In this document: one piece after another, positions 43,837-52,929 of the stretch
Layout: every line of letters begins with the position of its first letter
Numbering within the stretch: the stretch's first letter is position 1
Source of the DNA: Halorhabdus salina
GTDB lineage: Archaea > Halobacteriota > Halobacteria > Halobacteriales > Haloarculaceae
Length of the DNA: 64,000 bases
Direction: 5' to 3'
NCBI RefSeq assembly: GCF_013839425.1
Contig: NZ_JACDNP010000002.1
Span: forward strand, 249,453-313,452
The notes under the pieces: model-generated
Database searches by the model: none
What the model was told of the DNA's origin: nothing
What the model saw: only the letters and a program-made list of their open reading frames with translations
Position numbers and translations under genes: made by a program

Positions 43837-45233
43837 ATGGATGGTTCGGTTCGGATGCTTCACGTCGACGACGATCCCCACTTCGCCGAGGTCGTCGCCG
43901 AGTTACTGAGAAATCACAGCGCTCGCTTCGACGTGGTGATCGAGTCGGACCTGGAGGCCGTTCTCGGTCAGTTGTCGACCGAATCGTTCGATTGTGTCGT
44001 CAGTGACTACCAGATGCCCAGGATCGACGGCCTGCAGTTGCTAGACCGGGTTCGGTCGGCCTATCCAAATCTCCCGTTCGTCCTGTTTACAGGTAAGGGC
44101 AGCGAGGAGATCGCCAGTGAGGCAATCGCCGCCGGCGTCACTGATTACGTCCAGAAGGGGACGGGCACCGAACGGGTGGCGATCCTGGCCAACCGGATCG
44201 AGAACGCGGTCGAGCAGCGACGCGTCGAACAGCGATTGCAGGACAGCGAACGATCGGTACGCCGCAAGGATCGGATGCTGGAGGCCATTCTCGAACACGT
44301 CCCGATCCACGTCTACGCCAAGGACGAACAGGCCCGCCACACCTGGATCAGCGACTACGGCCTGGGTAATCCCGAGCAAATCGGCAAGACGGACGCCGAG
44401 TACTTCGACGCCGAGTGGGCCGAGGAAACCACCCGCGAAGAACGCGAACTCATCGAGACAGGCGAGCCGATCATCGACCAGGAACGCTACGATCCGGAGC
44501 GGGACGTGTGGGTCCGGAACACGAAAATCCCCTGGCGCGACGAGGACGGCGAGGTGACGGGCCTGATCGGGGCGAGCTGGGACGTGACTGAGCAAAAACA
44601 GACCCAACAGGAGCGCGCCGCTATCGCCAGTTGGTCGAGGCACTCCGGACCGCTGTCTCTCACGAGATGCGAAATCCGCTCCAGCTGGCGGCCGGCCGCC
44701 TGGAACTGGTCGGTGAAGACCGTGAGAGCGAGCATCTCTCGACGGTGGCACAGGCCCACGACTCTCTGGGAACGCTCATCGAGCAGACAGCTGCACTCGC
44801 AGAAGCCGGTGAGCCGGTCGGAGCGACGACGACCGTTGCCGTCGGGGATGGCGCGCGACGAAGCTAGAGTGGAATCAATGGGGCGGGGTCGCTGGTCGTC
44901 GACGGCGATCACACGATCGAGGCCGAAACAAGTCGATTCGATCAACTTCTCGAGGAACTACTGAGAAACGCCGTGGTGCACGGCGGCCAGGAACCGACAG
45001 TGACTGTCCGGAAGACCGACCGGGACTTTGCCGTGACCGACGATGGGCCGGGACTGCCAGAGATAGACCACGATCGGGTGTTCGATGTCGGATTCACGAC
45101 CGAGCTGGACCGAGACGGCTACGGACTCGCGATTGCCCGGACGATCGCCGAGGCACACGGCTGGTCGATCACTATTGGCGAGGGGAGCGACGGCGGTACT
45201 CGAGTCGACGTACGGACGCAAGCCGACGGGTGA
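43837..45233 (+). pseudogene. Response regulator-PAS-histidine kinase gene broken by a frameshift and a nonsense codon
   Basis: From the ATG at 43837: receiver domain (residues 1-120; Asp in CVVSDYQMPRIDG, Lys in QKGTGTER), then PAS (HVPIHVYAKDEQARHTWIS). Near 44615 the sense passes to another frame, where VSHEMRNPLQLAAGRLEL is the HisKA box. The kinase core is then stopped by a TAG at 44865-44867 and resumes in the same frame: LLEELLRNAVVHGGQE (N box) and DDGPGLPE, GYGLAIARTIAEAHG (G boxes), ending at TGA 45231-45233. Repairing one indel and one codon (probably TGG to TAG) gives a complete protein. Confidence 0.8.
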
Positions 45234-45317
45234 AATCCGGCTGTCCTCGCCCAGTGCCCTCGGGCCGTCGCTCGCGTGGAACGACTTGCTTAAGATTCAG
45301 GCCCCCCAGGCGTGGGT

Positions 45318-46130
45318 ATGGCGCCGTCGCTCGATCCGGAGCAACTCGACCGCTACTCCCGACAGATCGTCCTCGAATCGGTCGGCCCGGACGGTCAGGA
45401 CCGACTGCTCGATAGCGCTGTGCTGGTCGTCGGCGTCGGCGGACTGGGCTCGCCAGTCATCCAGTACCTTGCGGCCGCCGGTATCGGCCGACTGGGGCTG
45501 GTCGATGGCGACGTCGTCGAGCGATCGAACCTCCAGCGACAGATCATCCACGGGATCGACGACGTCGGACGGCCGAAAGTCGACAGTGGCGCGGAATTCG
45601 TCGCCGATCTCAACCCCAACGTCACGGTCGAGACCGATGAGACGGCACTTTCGGCCGAGAATGCCACGGAGCTGATTGAGGGCTACGACGTGGTCGTCGA
45701 CGCCACGGACAACTTTCCGGCACGCTTTCTGGTCAACGACGCCTGCACGCTTACGGGCACGCCGTTCGTCCACGGGGCAGTCTATCGCTTCGAAGGGCAG
45801 GTCACGACCTTCGACGGGACCGGGCCCTGCTATCGATGTCTGTTCCCGTCGGCACCACCGGAAGATGCGATCCCCGACTGTGCGACTGCCGGCGTCCTCG
45901 GCGTCGTACCGGGGACGATCGGGACGATCCAGGCGACCGAGACCATCAAGCACCTGCTGGAGATCGGCGAGTCCCTCAATGGCCGGGTGCTCCATTACGA
46001 CGCGAAGACGATGGACGTCGAGTCCGTCCCGCTGAAAGCCCGCCCGGAGTGTCCGATCTGTGGTGACCAGCCGGCCGTCGACTCGATTCAGGCGATCACC
46101 TACGAAGGCGACTGTGCGATCCCGGAGTGA
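45318..46130 (+). CDS. ubaA: SAMP-activating E1-like enzyme UbaA (ThiF/MoeB family)
   Basis: 270 residues from the ATG at 45318. ATP-binding VGVGGLGSPVIQYLAAAG, D-x-D-x-V in GLVDGDVVERSNLQRQ, and the arginine finger region are present. Zinc ligands are CYRC and CPIC. The catalytic Cys is in IPDCATAGVLG. In Haloferax volcanii UbaA adenylates the small modifiers SAMP1-3 for protein conjugation and for sulphur transfer to molybdopterin and tRNA thiolation. No SAMP gene is adjacent. Confidence 0.9.
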   Translation: MAPSLDPEQLDRYSRQIVLESVGPDGQDRLLDSAVLVVGVGGLGSPVIQYLAAAGIGRLGLVDGDVVERSNLQRQIIHGIDDVGRPKVDSGAEFVADLNPNVTVETDETALSAENATELIEGYDVVVDATDNFPARFLVNDACTLTGTPFVHGAVYRFEGQVTTFDGTGPCYRCLFPSAPPEDAIPDCATAGVLGVVPGTIGTIQATETIKHLLEIGESLNGRVLHYDAKTMDVESVPLKARPECPICGDQPAVDSIQAITYEGDCAIPE

Positions 46131-46279
46131 GTGGCGAGTACTATCAGAACTGAGTCTCACGAACCTGTCTCGGTATCGGCCACTGAGTCGATTTCGACCG
46201 GCACTCCGCGATAAGTATCACGACCGATATTCAGACAGATACGCTTTTGGGTTCGTTGCCACGAGTTTTGAGTGAACCG

Positions 46280-46642
46280 ATGGTATCGTCAGTGAGACAC
46301 CGTATTCCGATCAGGCTCGAACGCCCCGGCTACGTCGAGTTGGTGTTCTCGATTGTGATTATCTGGGGCTTTGCGGACGTGGTTTCGACGCTCCTCGCAG
46401 CGGCCACTCTCGGCTCGGTCGCCGCCGAGGCCAACCCCTGGATCAGAGTACTGCTGGCGACCGAACCGCTGGCAGTGATCGCCCTGAAAGGGGCGGTCGT
46501 GCTGTACGTCGGCGTCGTGTTGCTCGTCTGTCGGGACCTGATCGAGCAGGTTCCAGGCTGGCGCATCTGGTTTCTGGGCGTGATCGCAGTGGGAACAGCC
46601 GTCGTCTGCCAGAATCTCTCGGTGGTCGCGGCGACGATCTAA
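46280..46642 (+). CDS. Membrane protein, DUF5658-like
   Basis: 120 residues from the ATG at 46280. Three membrane helices: ELVFSIVIIWGFADVVSTLL, AVIALKGAVVLYVGVVLLV and IWFLGVIAVGTAVVCQNLSV. The pattern of a D in the first helix followed by E-x-N-P (EANPWIR) and a Lys in the second is the shape of DUF5658 proteins, whose function is unknown. Confidence in the DUF number is moderate. It converges with the small winged-helix-like gene at 46644, leaving one base between stops. Confidence 0.6.
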   Translation: MVSSVRHRIPIRLERPGYVELVFSIVIIWGFADVVSTLLAAATLGSVAAEANPWIRVLLATEPLAVIALKGAVVLYVGVVLLVCRDLIEQVPGWRIWFLGVIAVGTAVVCQNLSVVAATI

Positions 46643-46643
46643 G

Positions 46644-46940
46644 TCAAAATCCGAATTGGTCGCGAACGCGGTCCAGGAGCGATGCGGACTGATCGTCCGT
46701 CTCCGGCCCGATCACGCCCTCGTCGGGGACGATGATCGTCCGGCCGTCGTCTTCCTCGGTGGCTTCGATCAGGTCGTCGGCTTTGAGGTCGGCCAGGGCC
46801 GTTTCCAGGCGGTCGATATCGACCGCGGCACGCGACCGAATCTCGAAGACAGTCATGCCGTCCTCAGCGCGTTCGGCAAGCGCATCGAGTACCGCGACCT
46901 CCGTCTCGTCACGCTTGCGGTACTCCGGCTTGACTTGCAT
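46644..46940 (-). CDS. Small winged-helix protein, DUF6432-like
   Basis: 98 residues. Opens MQVKPEYRKRDETEVAVLDA, then helix-turn-helix DGMTVFEIRSRAAVDIDRLE and LADLKADDLIEATEEDDGR, with a wing. The haloarchaeal family I know as DUF6432 has this start. Probably DNA-binding. Divergent from the gene at 47093. Confidence 0.7.
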   Translation of the reverse strand: MQVKPEYRKRDETEVAVLDALAERAEDGMTVFEIRSRAAVDIDRLETALADLKADDLIEATEEDDGRTIIVPDEGVIGPETDDQSASLLDRVRDQFGF

Positions 46941-47092
46941 AGCTCTCTGTTCGAGGCGATAGGACTTACGCTTGTTCCCGCCGAGGCCGAACAGGGAGCA
47001 CAGAGACCGATCGACAGCGTCCTCGTTCGAAGGAGTATCGACAACTCTGCCAAGCAGTACGCTTTTAACCGATAGGCGGCGACTTCATGGCA

Positions 47093-47809
47093 ATGGGTAT
47101 CAAGTGTTCGCTGTTCGGACACGCGTTCGGTGAGGCAGCCGTCGAGCGCGAGCGCGAAGAGCAAGGGAGCGAAGTCGTCAGTACGATCCGGGAAGTCGAG
47201 ACGTGCGAGCGCTGTGGTGAAACGCGCGTCGTCTCCGAGAACAAGGAAGTAACGACCGTCGAAACGCCTGACGACGTCGCGTTGGGAGAGACTGACCCCG
47301 AAGCAGAGGTAGACACCGAAGACGCGACCGAGGGCGGGTCCGAAATCGTCGACGCAGAAGCGGGTGAACCCCTCGAAACCGGCGATTCCGGGGGCGAAGA
47401 GACAGCCGTCGAACCGCCGACGTCGGCGGCCGAAGACGACGGTGTCATCCTCGAAGACGACGAAACCGAGCAAGCAGGTCGGGAACCGGGAGAGTGGCCC
47501 GAGGAAGACACGGATGGACCAGAAACCGAACCGCCGGTAGACCTGGAACCACCAGAAGAAGAGCTGTCCGTCCCAGCCGAGTCGTCCCCGGTCGACGACC
47601 ACACGGAGTCAACAGACTCGGCCGTCTGGTCGGAGACGGCCCCTGATCTGGACGGGGAACAGTCCAGTGAGACAACAGTTACCGTCCCGGACGGGCAGTT
47701 CCAGTGTAGCGAGTGTGAGTTTAGCACCCCGGTCGAATCCTCGTCACTCCGAGCGGGCGATTATTGTCCAAAGTGCCACCGGGGCACGCTCGTCCACGAG
47801 GCTGAGTGA
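47093..47809 (+). CDS. Zinc-finger, acidic-linker protein (DUF7093-like)
   Basis: 238 residues from the ATG at 47093 (MGIKCSLFGHAFGEAAVERE). An N-terminal C-x(4)-H and later CERCGETRVV give a first metal site. A long acidic linker (about residues 65-195) is rich in Glu, Asp, Pro and Thr. The C-terminus holds FQCSECEFSTPVE and YCPKCHRGTLV, a four-Cys ribbon. Likely a nucleic acid- or protein-binding scaffold. DUF7093 is my recollection of the family; function unknown. The next gene follows on the same strand. Confidence 0.7.
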   Translation: MGIKCSLFGHAFGEAAVEREREEQGSEVVSTIREVETCERCGETRVVSENKEVTTVETPDDVALGETDPEAEVDTEDATEGGSEIVDAEAGEPLETGDSGGEETAVEPPTSAAEDDGVILEDDETEQAGREPGEWPEEDTDGPETEPPVDLEPPEEELSVPAESSPVDDHTESTDSAVWSETAPDLDGEQSSETTVTVPDGQFQCSECEFSTPVESSSLRAGDYCPKCHRGTLVHEAE

Positions 47810-47857
47810 TCGTACCGACGCGAAAAGGGTAAACCCCCGCTTCACGAACGGACCTCC

Positions 47858-48253
47858 ATGCGCGAGTACAAGATGCGACGGGGCGAATATCTCGAAGAGC
47901 GCGTCCCGGATATGCGGGCGAAAGTCGAAGAGTTTTTCGGCCCCATCGCCGGCACTGAACCGTACAACGACACGGAGTTGCTCATCGTCGAGGATCCGGA
48001 TAATCCCGTCTTCGAGCGAGTAACGGTCGGGACTGTCCCCTTCGACAGCAAGAAAGACAAGCTCGCACTCGACATCGAAGAACGACCCGCCGAGGAAGTC
48101 ATCGCTGCGGGCGATGTCGAAGCCGCCGAAGAGGCTGTCGCGATCAAAAATGACTTCCTCGAGGAGTCAACCGGTCGTGACGCGAAAGCACGCCGGGATT
48201 CGATGAAGCGAGACGTCGAAGACGACGCTGACGCACCCGACGACATCTCGTAA
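47858..48253 (+). CDS. DUF5611 family protein
   Basis: 131 residues. It starts MREYKMRRGEYLEERVPDMR, the typical opening of DUF5611 proteins. Acidic alpha/beta protein with VEDPDNPVFERVTVGTVPFD in the middle and a charged tail. No catalytic residues are known for the family. It sits between the zinc-finger protein and the divergently ending sepF gene. Confidence 0.8.
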   Translation: MREYKMRRGEYLEERVPDMRAKVEEFFGPIAGTEPYNDTELLIVEDPDNPVFERVTVGTVPFDSKKDKLALDIEERPAEEVIAAGDVEAAEEAVAIKNDFLEESTGRDAKARRDSMKRDVEDDADAPDDIS

Positions 48254-48254
48254 T

Positions 48255-48614
48255 CTACCGGCCGAGGCGTTCGCGACTGATCGCGACCCCCGATGGGGAG
48301 ATGATCAATTGGTCGTCGTCTTTCTGGACGATGTCGCCGCCAACCTCGTTGGCGACCTGTTTGAGTTCGTCGCTGATATGTTCCATCGTCCGATCTTTGG
48401 TCGTATGGCGCGTGATATCAGCGATTACGATATCACCGTCGTAGACCGCATCCTTAATCTCGATAACGTCCTGTTTCTCGCCGATCCGGGCGATCCGTAC
48501 CTCTCGCTGGGCGGTTTCTGCTGTCGTGTCGACGTCTGCGGCGTCGAGTTCTGCGTAATCGTCTGTCCGCCGAGAGGTGCCAGTGCCGCCGAGAATCTTG
48601 CTCATCAGTCCCAT
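48255..48614 (-). CDS. sepF: Cell division protein SepF
   Basis: 119 residues from the ATG at 48614 (MGLMSKILGG). The N-terminal amphipathic helix (GLMSKILGG) is the membrane anchor, followed by a linker and the SepF core with REVRIARIGEKQDVIEIKDA, YDGDIVIADITRHTTKDRTM and GDIVQKDDDQLIISPSG. In haloarchaea SepF anchors FtsZ2 rings to the membrane and is essential for division. It converges with the DUF5611 gene, one base between stops. Confidence 0.9.
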   Translation of the reverse strand: MGLMSKILGGTGTSRRTDDYAELDAADVDTTAETAQREVRIARIGEKQDVIEIKDAVYDGDIVIADITRHTTKDRTMEHISDELKQVANEVGGDIVQKDDDQLIISPSGVAISRERLGR

Positions 48615-48832
48615 AGGCGTGTGAGCGGCCGGAACGGGTTTAGGCTTTACGTCAGACACACCGGCAGGACACGCAAGCCGTCCAGCTGCATCCACGTTAG
48701 CTGATAGCAGGCGCCAAGCCCCTACCCTCGAGGAGACGTTCGAGAATCGAAGATTCTCGTGATCCCAGAACTCACCGAGTGCTGGTGTGGGAACGAATCA
48801 CGAAGTGATTTGTCAACGCCGGCATCGTCTGC

Positions 48833-49810
48833 TTATGCGACTTGCTCCGGGACGGTCCGGAACGCCTGGCTTCGATCAGCGTCCTCGTCAGTGTCGCCGA
48901 CCGCACTGGCGGCGTAGAACGCCGTCTCCGGATCGCCGGTGCGTCGCCAGTGGTAATAGGTCTTGGCGACGAGCCACAGCCGCCGAGTTTTCGACAGTGA
49001 GGCGTCCTCGTTCAAGACGTCGTACTCGATAGCCCTGATCCGCCGATGGTGTTCAGCATAGAGGACCGCCGAAAGCAGGACGGCGAACTGTGCGTCCGAC
49101 GGCAAATACCTGATCCCCGCGACGCCGTGGCGGTACAGCGACTCTGTCCGGGTGAGGGCGGTCCGGATCGCCCCAGCGACGTCCTCGTCCATCTCGCCAC
49201 GACGGAGCTGTTCCTCGGTGACGTCGAAGCGCTCTAAAGTCTCCCGGGGAAGGTACACCCGGTCGTACTCACAGATGTCCTCCCGGACGTCACGGACGAA
49301 GTTCGTCAACTGGAAGGCTTCGGCCAGCGACCGGGCGTGAGGGTCGGCACGGTCGCGTTCGGTCACATCCATGACCGTCATCATCATATTGCCAACGGCG
49401 GCAGCCGACCCACGCATGTACTCGGTCAGTTCCTCGTAGGTCTCGTATCGGGCTTTCTCGATATCTTGCTCCATTGCATCGACGAACACGTCTATCTCGT
49501 CGGGGTCAAATCCGTTGCGCTCGGCCAGCGTCCGAAACGCGTCGAGGACCTCCTGCTCGTCTGCCGAGAGCTCCGAGGTATCCACTATCTCACCTTTCGC
49601 CGCGGCTCGAATTGCGTTCAGTTTGCGCCGCTGCTCGTCGACAGGCGGGGGATCCTCCTGGTCGACGACCTCGTCTGCGATCCGGAAGAACGCATACAGT
49701 ACGTACGTCGCTTCTCGGGTCTGATTTGGCAACAGCCTCGTCGCGACGTAAAACGTCGTTCCGGTGCGGCGATGAATCGCTTTACTGGTTGTGATAGGTT
49801 CCGGTGACAT
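48833..49810 (-). CDS. crtB: Phytoene synthase
   Basis: 325 residues. Head-to-head prenyl synthase fold with the first Asp-rich motif in FFRIADEVVDQED and the second in NFVRDVREDICEYDRVYLP. GNMMMTVMDVTERDRADPHA is the helix between. It condenses two geranylgeranyl-PP to phytoene, the start of bacterioruberin and of retinal for rhodopsins. Other carotenoid genes are not in the window. The start region overlaps by 29 bases the end of a coding-looking frame on the same strand. Confidence 0.92.
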   Translation of the reverse strand: MSPEPITTSKAIHRRTGTTFYVATRLLPNQTREATYVLYAFFRIADEVVDQEDPPPVDEQRRKLNAIRAAAKGEIVDTSELSADEQEVLDAFRTLAERNGFDPDEIDVFVDAMEQDIEKARYETYEELTEYMRGSAAAVGNMMMTVMDVTERDRADPHARSLAEAFQLTNFVRDVREDICEYDRVYLPRETLERFDVTEEQLRRGEMDEDVAGAIRTALTRTESLYRHGVAGIRYLPSDAQFAVLLSAVLYAEHHRRIRAIEYDVLNEDASLSKTRRLWLVAKTYYHWRRTGDPETAFYAASAVGDTDEDADRSQAFRTVPEQVA

Positions 49811-50046
49811 CGAGATCTATCGTGACAGTGACGGTATTAGCATCCGTCGTTTGTAAGGGTACCGACAGTCCCAATTTGATACTTATGTCGTCGTACGTTA
49901 TTTGGCCGAGTATCAGTATAAACAGCATACCCAACCAGTTTGGGGACGCCGTCCAGTCTGGCACTGCCTGACGGAACTGGACAGTTGCGTCTCCGTCAAG
50001 AAAGCCATTGGCACCGAACAGTATCGACGCCCGGTTTCGCCGCGAC
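49782..50046 (-). other. Coding-looking C-terminal segment upstream of crtB
   Basis: One frame reads SILFGANGFLDGDATVQFRQ then NWLGMLFILILGQITYDD and ends in TVTIDLDVTGTYHNQ. It has a membrane-like segment and beta-prone tail. No convincing start exists, since upstream residues are Arg/Ser-rich. It may continue the gene at 50047-50283 after a frameshift, giving one membrane protein with an outside beta tail. No family is known to me. Confidence 0.35.
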
Positions 50047-50283
50047 TCACGACGAATCGTCGACCTGGGGCGGATTGAGAAACAGCCCATCGAACAGCAC
50101 CGCCCCAGTGAGGACGGAAGCAAAAACCATCGCCACGTGGGTCGGTACCGATACGACGACGCTCAACAGCGCAGCCATGAAGAACACCAGCGGAACGGTG
50201 GCGAGATATAAATCGTACCGGGAGGCCGGACCGATTGGTCCCTGGGTGACGATCCAACTCCGGGGAGAGTCACTCACAGCCAT
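50047..50283 (-). CDS. Small two-helix membrane protein
   Basis: 78 residues from the ATG at 50283 (MAVSDSPRSWIVTQGPIGPA). Two membrane helices (LATVPLVFFMAALLSVVVSV and HVAMVFASVLTGAVLFDGLF) then NPPQVDDSS and stop. The following coding-looking segment in another frame may be its lost C-terminus. Transcribed toward crtB. Confidence 0.5.
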   Translation of the reverse strand: MAVSDSPRSWIVTQGPIGPASRYDLYLATVPLVFFMAALLSVVVSVPTHVAMVFASVLTGAVLFDGLFLNPPQVDDSS

Positions 50284-50587
50284 CTGTGTCCACCTCGTAT
50301 ACGAGTACACACGGTCTCCTCTAAAAGATTCTGTAAGACTTCAAACAAACACACTCGAAATGCTTCTGAGGGTTCCATGGAGGCCACGCTAATGTGATAA
50401 AGATATATTAGAATCTATCTCATAACTTATCGAGGTATTATCTCTCCTGTCCTCTCTGTAGCGCCGTCAAATAGTCGACTGCTGTCCACGGATTGGGGAA
50501 GGAAGACAGTCGAGTTACTCACGTGACGCTCTCCGGCCGGTGATTCTCCGTCGACCGGTCTTTATGATCGGCGGCACAACCTGGAGT
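50284..50587. other. AT-rich intergenic region with the epimerase promoter
   Basis: No gene is seen. An AT-rich part (50390-50450) likely holds the promoter for the minus-strand membrane gene or an unknown start. CTTTATGAT at 50560-50568 is a TATA-like box about 24 bases before the epimerase ATG at 50588. Confidence 0.45.
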
Positions 50588-51475
50588 ATGACTGAGACAA
50601 TCGTTGTTACGGGTGCGCTCGGCGGTGTGGGCAGTTGGGTCGTCGAGACACTGCGGGGAGAGTACGACGTCGTCGCCGTCGATCTGACACTCCCGGAGAC
50701 GACCGACGTCGATGGCGTGGACTTCCAGGCGGTCGATCTGACCGAGCAGGGACCAGTCTGGGAGACCATCCTCGACGCGGATCCGACGGCGGTCGTTCAT
50801 TGTGGGAACATCCCACACGAAGAGGATCACGCTGGCGGGGACGTCTACGAGAACAACGCCACGAGCTCGTATCACACGCTGGAAGCGGCCGGCCGCGCCG
50901 GAGCGGACGTCGTCTGGGCATCGAGTGAAACTGTCTACGGGACCCACTGGCCCGAACCGGAGTTGCCGGCGTCACTACCCGTGACCGAAACACACCCGGT
51001 CAAGCCGTGGAACGGCTACGAGACCTCGAAGCTCGCAGGCGAGGCAGCGGCCACTCGCGTGGCGAATGCCTTCGACGTCTCCGTGGCCTCGCTGCGTGCC
51101 TCCTGGGTCCAGTATCCCGGCCGATACGAGGTGACGCCGCTCCGGGAACAGTTCGACTTCGAGAGTGCCGGACGCTTCGGGAATTTCTGGTCGTACATCG
51201 ACGTGCGGGACGTCGTCTCGCTCGTCGAGGCGGCACTGGACACTGCGTTCGAGGGCCACGAAGTGGTCAACGCGTTCGGCCCCGACAACTTCCTCGGCGT
51301 CGAAACGGCGCGAGCGATCGAGGCGGGATTCGGATCGCTGCCGGAGGAGTGTGACCTGACGGGCGACCAATCGGCGTTCTCGACAGCAAAGGCTGCGTCA
51401 CTCCTGGGTTGGGAACCGGAACACTCCTGGAAAACGGCCGAAGACGAATCGATTCGCGGGCCGGACTTCGTCTGA
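50588..51475 (+). CDS. NAD-dependent epimerase/dehydratase (extended SDR)
   Basis: 295 residues from the ATG at 50588. NAD motif VVTGALGGVGSWVVETL, then VHCGNIPHEEDHAGGDVYEN. Catalytic Ser-Ser in WASSETVYG and YETSKLAGEAAA (Y-x3-K). The binding residues fit sugar-nucleotide or uronate dehydrogenase-like enzymes. The substrate cannot be read. TATA box directly upstream; convergent with the RNase gene. Confidence 0.82.
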   Translation: MTETIVVTGALGGVGSWVVETLRGEYDVVAVDLTLPETTDVDGVDFQAVDLTEQGPVWETILDADPTAVVHCGNIPHEEDHAGGDVYENNATSSYHTLEAAGRAGADVVWASSETVYGTHWPEPELPASLPVTETHPVKPWNGYETSKLAGEAAATRVANAFDVSVASLRASWVQYPGRYEVTPLREQFDFESAGRFGNFWSYIDVRDVVSLVEAALDTAFEGHEVVNAFGPDNFLGVETARAIEAGFGSLPEECDLTGDQSAFSTAKAASLLGWEPEHSWKTAEDESIRGPDFV

Positions 51476-51496
51476 CCCGGTCCCGAGTCGGCGCGA

Positions 51497-52813
51497 TCAG
51501 TCCTCTTCGACGACTTCGATGCCGCGGTTGTTGACCGCCGCGGGGTCGAGACCGACCTCTTCGAGGAAGCCCTTGTACTCGCGTTCACACTGTTCGGCGT
51601 CCTGTTGTTTGTCGCTGGCGCGATCACACAATGCCACGAGGTCTTCGGGCACATCGTTGGTGTGGACGATCCAGTGGTTGATGAGATCCGAGAGGCGGCG
51701 GATGGGCGAGGTGAAGTGGCCGTAGATCTCGAAGTTCAGCGCGTGATGCCCGCCGAAGGGGTCGTTCATGTACTTCGCGCGAGGCATGACCTTCATCACG
51801 GCCCACTGGATCTTGTCCAGTTGGCGCTGGGGGGCATCCTCGAGCGTGGCGTTGACCGCCATGCGGGGGTCGTCCCAGGCCCCGCCGGGGATCGACACGC
51901 CATCGAGGTCCTGTATCTCCTGGAGTGCTTCGCTCCACTCGTCGGGGCTGGGCTGGGGGTGGACGCGGTACATCGCCTCGACACCCCGGTCCCACATCAG
52001 GACGTGCGTGACAGCCTTGTTTGCCTTGAGCATGCACTCCTCGATGATCGTGTGGGCGCGATCCCGACGGGGGTTCAAAACCAGGCTGCCGTCTTCTTTG
52101 CGCTGCTCGTGCATCCGGTCGGCCAGGTCCCAGACCGCCTGCGTCTTCTCGGCAAGATCGACCGACTGGTCTTCGAGAACGTCCTCGGCCGTTTCGGGTT
52201 CGTCCAGCAGGCGTTCGGCCTCGGTGTAGGTCAGCCGCGCGTCGCTGCGGATGACCGATTTGTAGATCTCGATGTTCTCGTAGCCCAAATTCTCGGGATC
52301 TAAGTGCATCTCGACGGTGTGGGCCAGGCGATCCTCGTTGGGGACCAGCGAGCAGACTGTTTCGGCGAGAATCGGCGGCAGCATGTGGACGGTGTAGCCC
52401 GGGAGGTAGACGGTGTTCGCCCGCTCGACGGCCGACCGCCACATCGCCGTGTCCGGATTCACGTAGTGGGTGACGTCAGCGATGTGGATCCACAGGACGA
52501 TCTCGTCGTCGCGATGTTCGATCGAGATGGCGTCGTCGAAGTCCTGGGCGTCGATCGGGTCAGTCGTCCACGTCGTGAGGTCCCGGAGGTCCCGGCGCTC
52601 GTCGATCTCGTCTTCGATCTCCGAACCCACGTTCTCGGTCCGCTCCTTGGCTTCCTCGATGACCTCCGGGGGGAACCCGTCGGGAATCTCGAACTTCTCG
52701 AAGAGTTCCTCGCGTTTGTTCTCCAAATGGCGGGCCATCTCCTCGTCGATCTCGACGGGGCCCTGCCCCTCCGGCGTCCCGGCCTCGGCCTGGGCGTCCT
52801 CTTGGGCGGTCAT
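51497..52813 (-). CDS. Ribonuclease II/R-family exoribonuclease (RNB domain)
   Basis: 438 residues from the ATG at 52813. RNB catalytic region: WTTDPIDAQDFDDAISIEHR with the Asp cluster, then IADVTHYVNPDT, the VCSLVPNEDRLAHTVEM segment and HFTSPIRRLSDLINHW. There is no cold-shock or S1 domain, so it is shorter than bacterial RNase R. In haloarchaea an RNase R of this type degrades RNA in the 3'-5' direction and replaces exosome functions. Frame upstream of the ATG has no family support. Convergent with the epimerase gene. Confidence 0.9.
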   Translation of the reverse strand: MTAQEDAQAEAGTPEGQGPVEIDEEMARHLENKREELFEKFEIPDGFPPEVIEEAKERTENVGSEIEDEIDERRDLRDLTTWTTDPIDAQDFDDAISIEHRDDEIVLWIHIADVTHYVNPDTAMWRSAVERANTVYLPGYTVHMLPPILAETVCSLVPNEDRLAHTVEMHLDPENLGYENIEIYKSVIRSDARLTYTEAERLLDEPETAEDVLEDQSVDLAEKTQAVWDLADRMHEQRKEDGSLVLNPRRDRAHTIIEECMLKANKAVTHVLMWDRGVEAMYRVHPQPSPDEWSEALQEIQDLDGVSIPGGAWDDPRMAVNATLEDAPQRQLDKIQWAVMKVMPRAKYMNDPFGGHHALNFEIYGHFTSPIRRLSDLINHWIVHTNDVPEDLVALCDRASDKQQDAEQCEREYKGFLEEVGLDPAAVNNRGIEVVEED

Positions 52814-52929
52814 GCCATCCGGTACGGTCAGCCGGTAGGTAGGCGTTTCGACGGCGACTGGCTCAGGCTGCTGTCGGTCGGACTGGTGTTCCCGGCAACT
52901 ATTTCCGCCTATCGGCCTAATAGCCACAC

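Noticed and set aside
23718-44867. Pyrrolysine or other amber decoding to explain the two in-frame TAG codons
   Set aside because: No Pyl genes or suppressor tRNA in the window, TAG is used as a normal stop elsewhere, and mutation is simpler.
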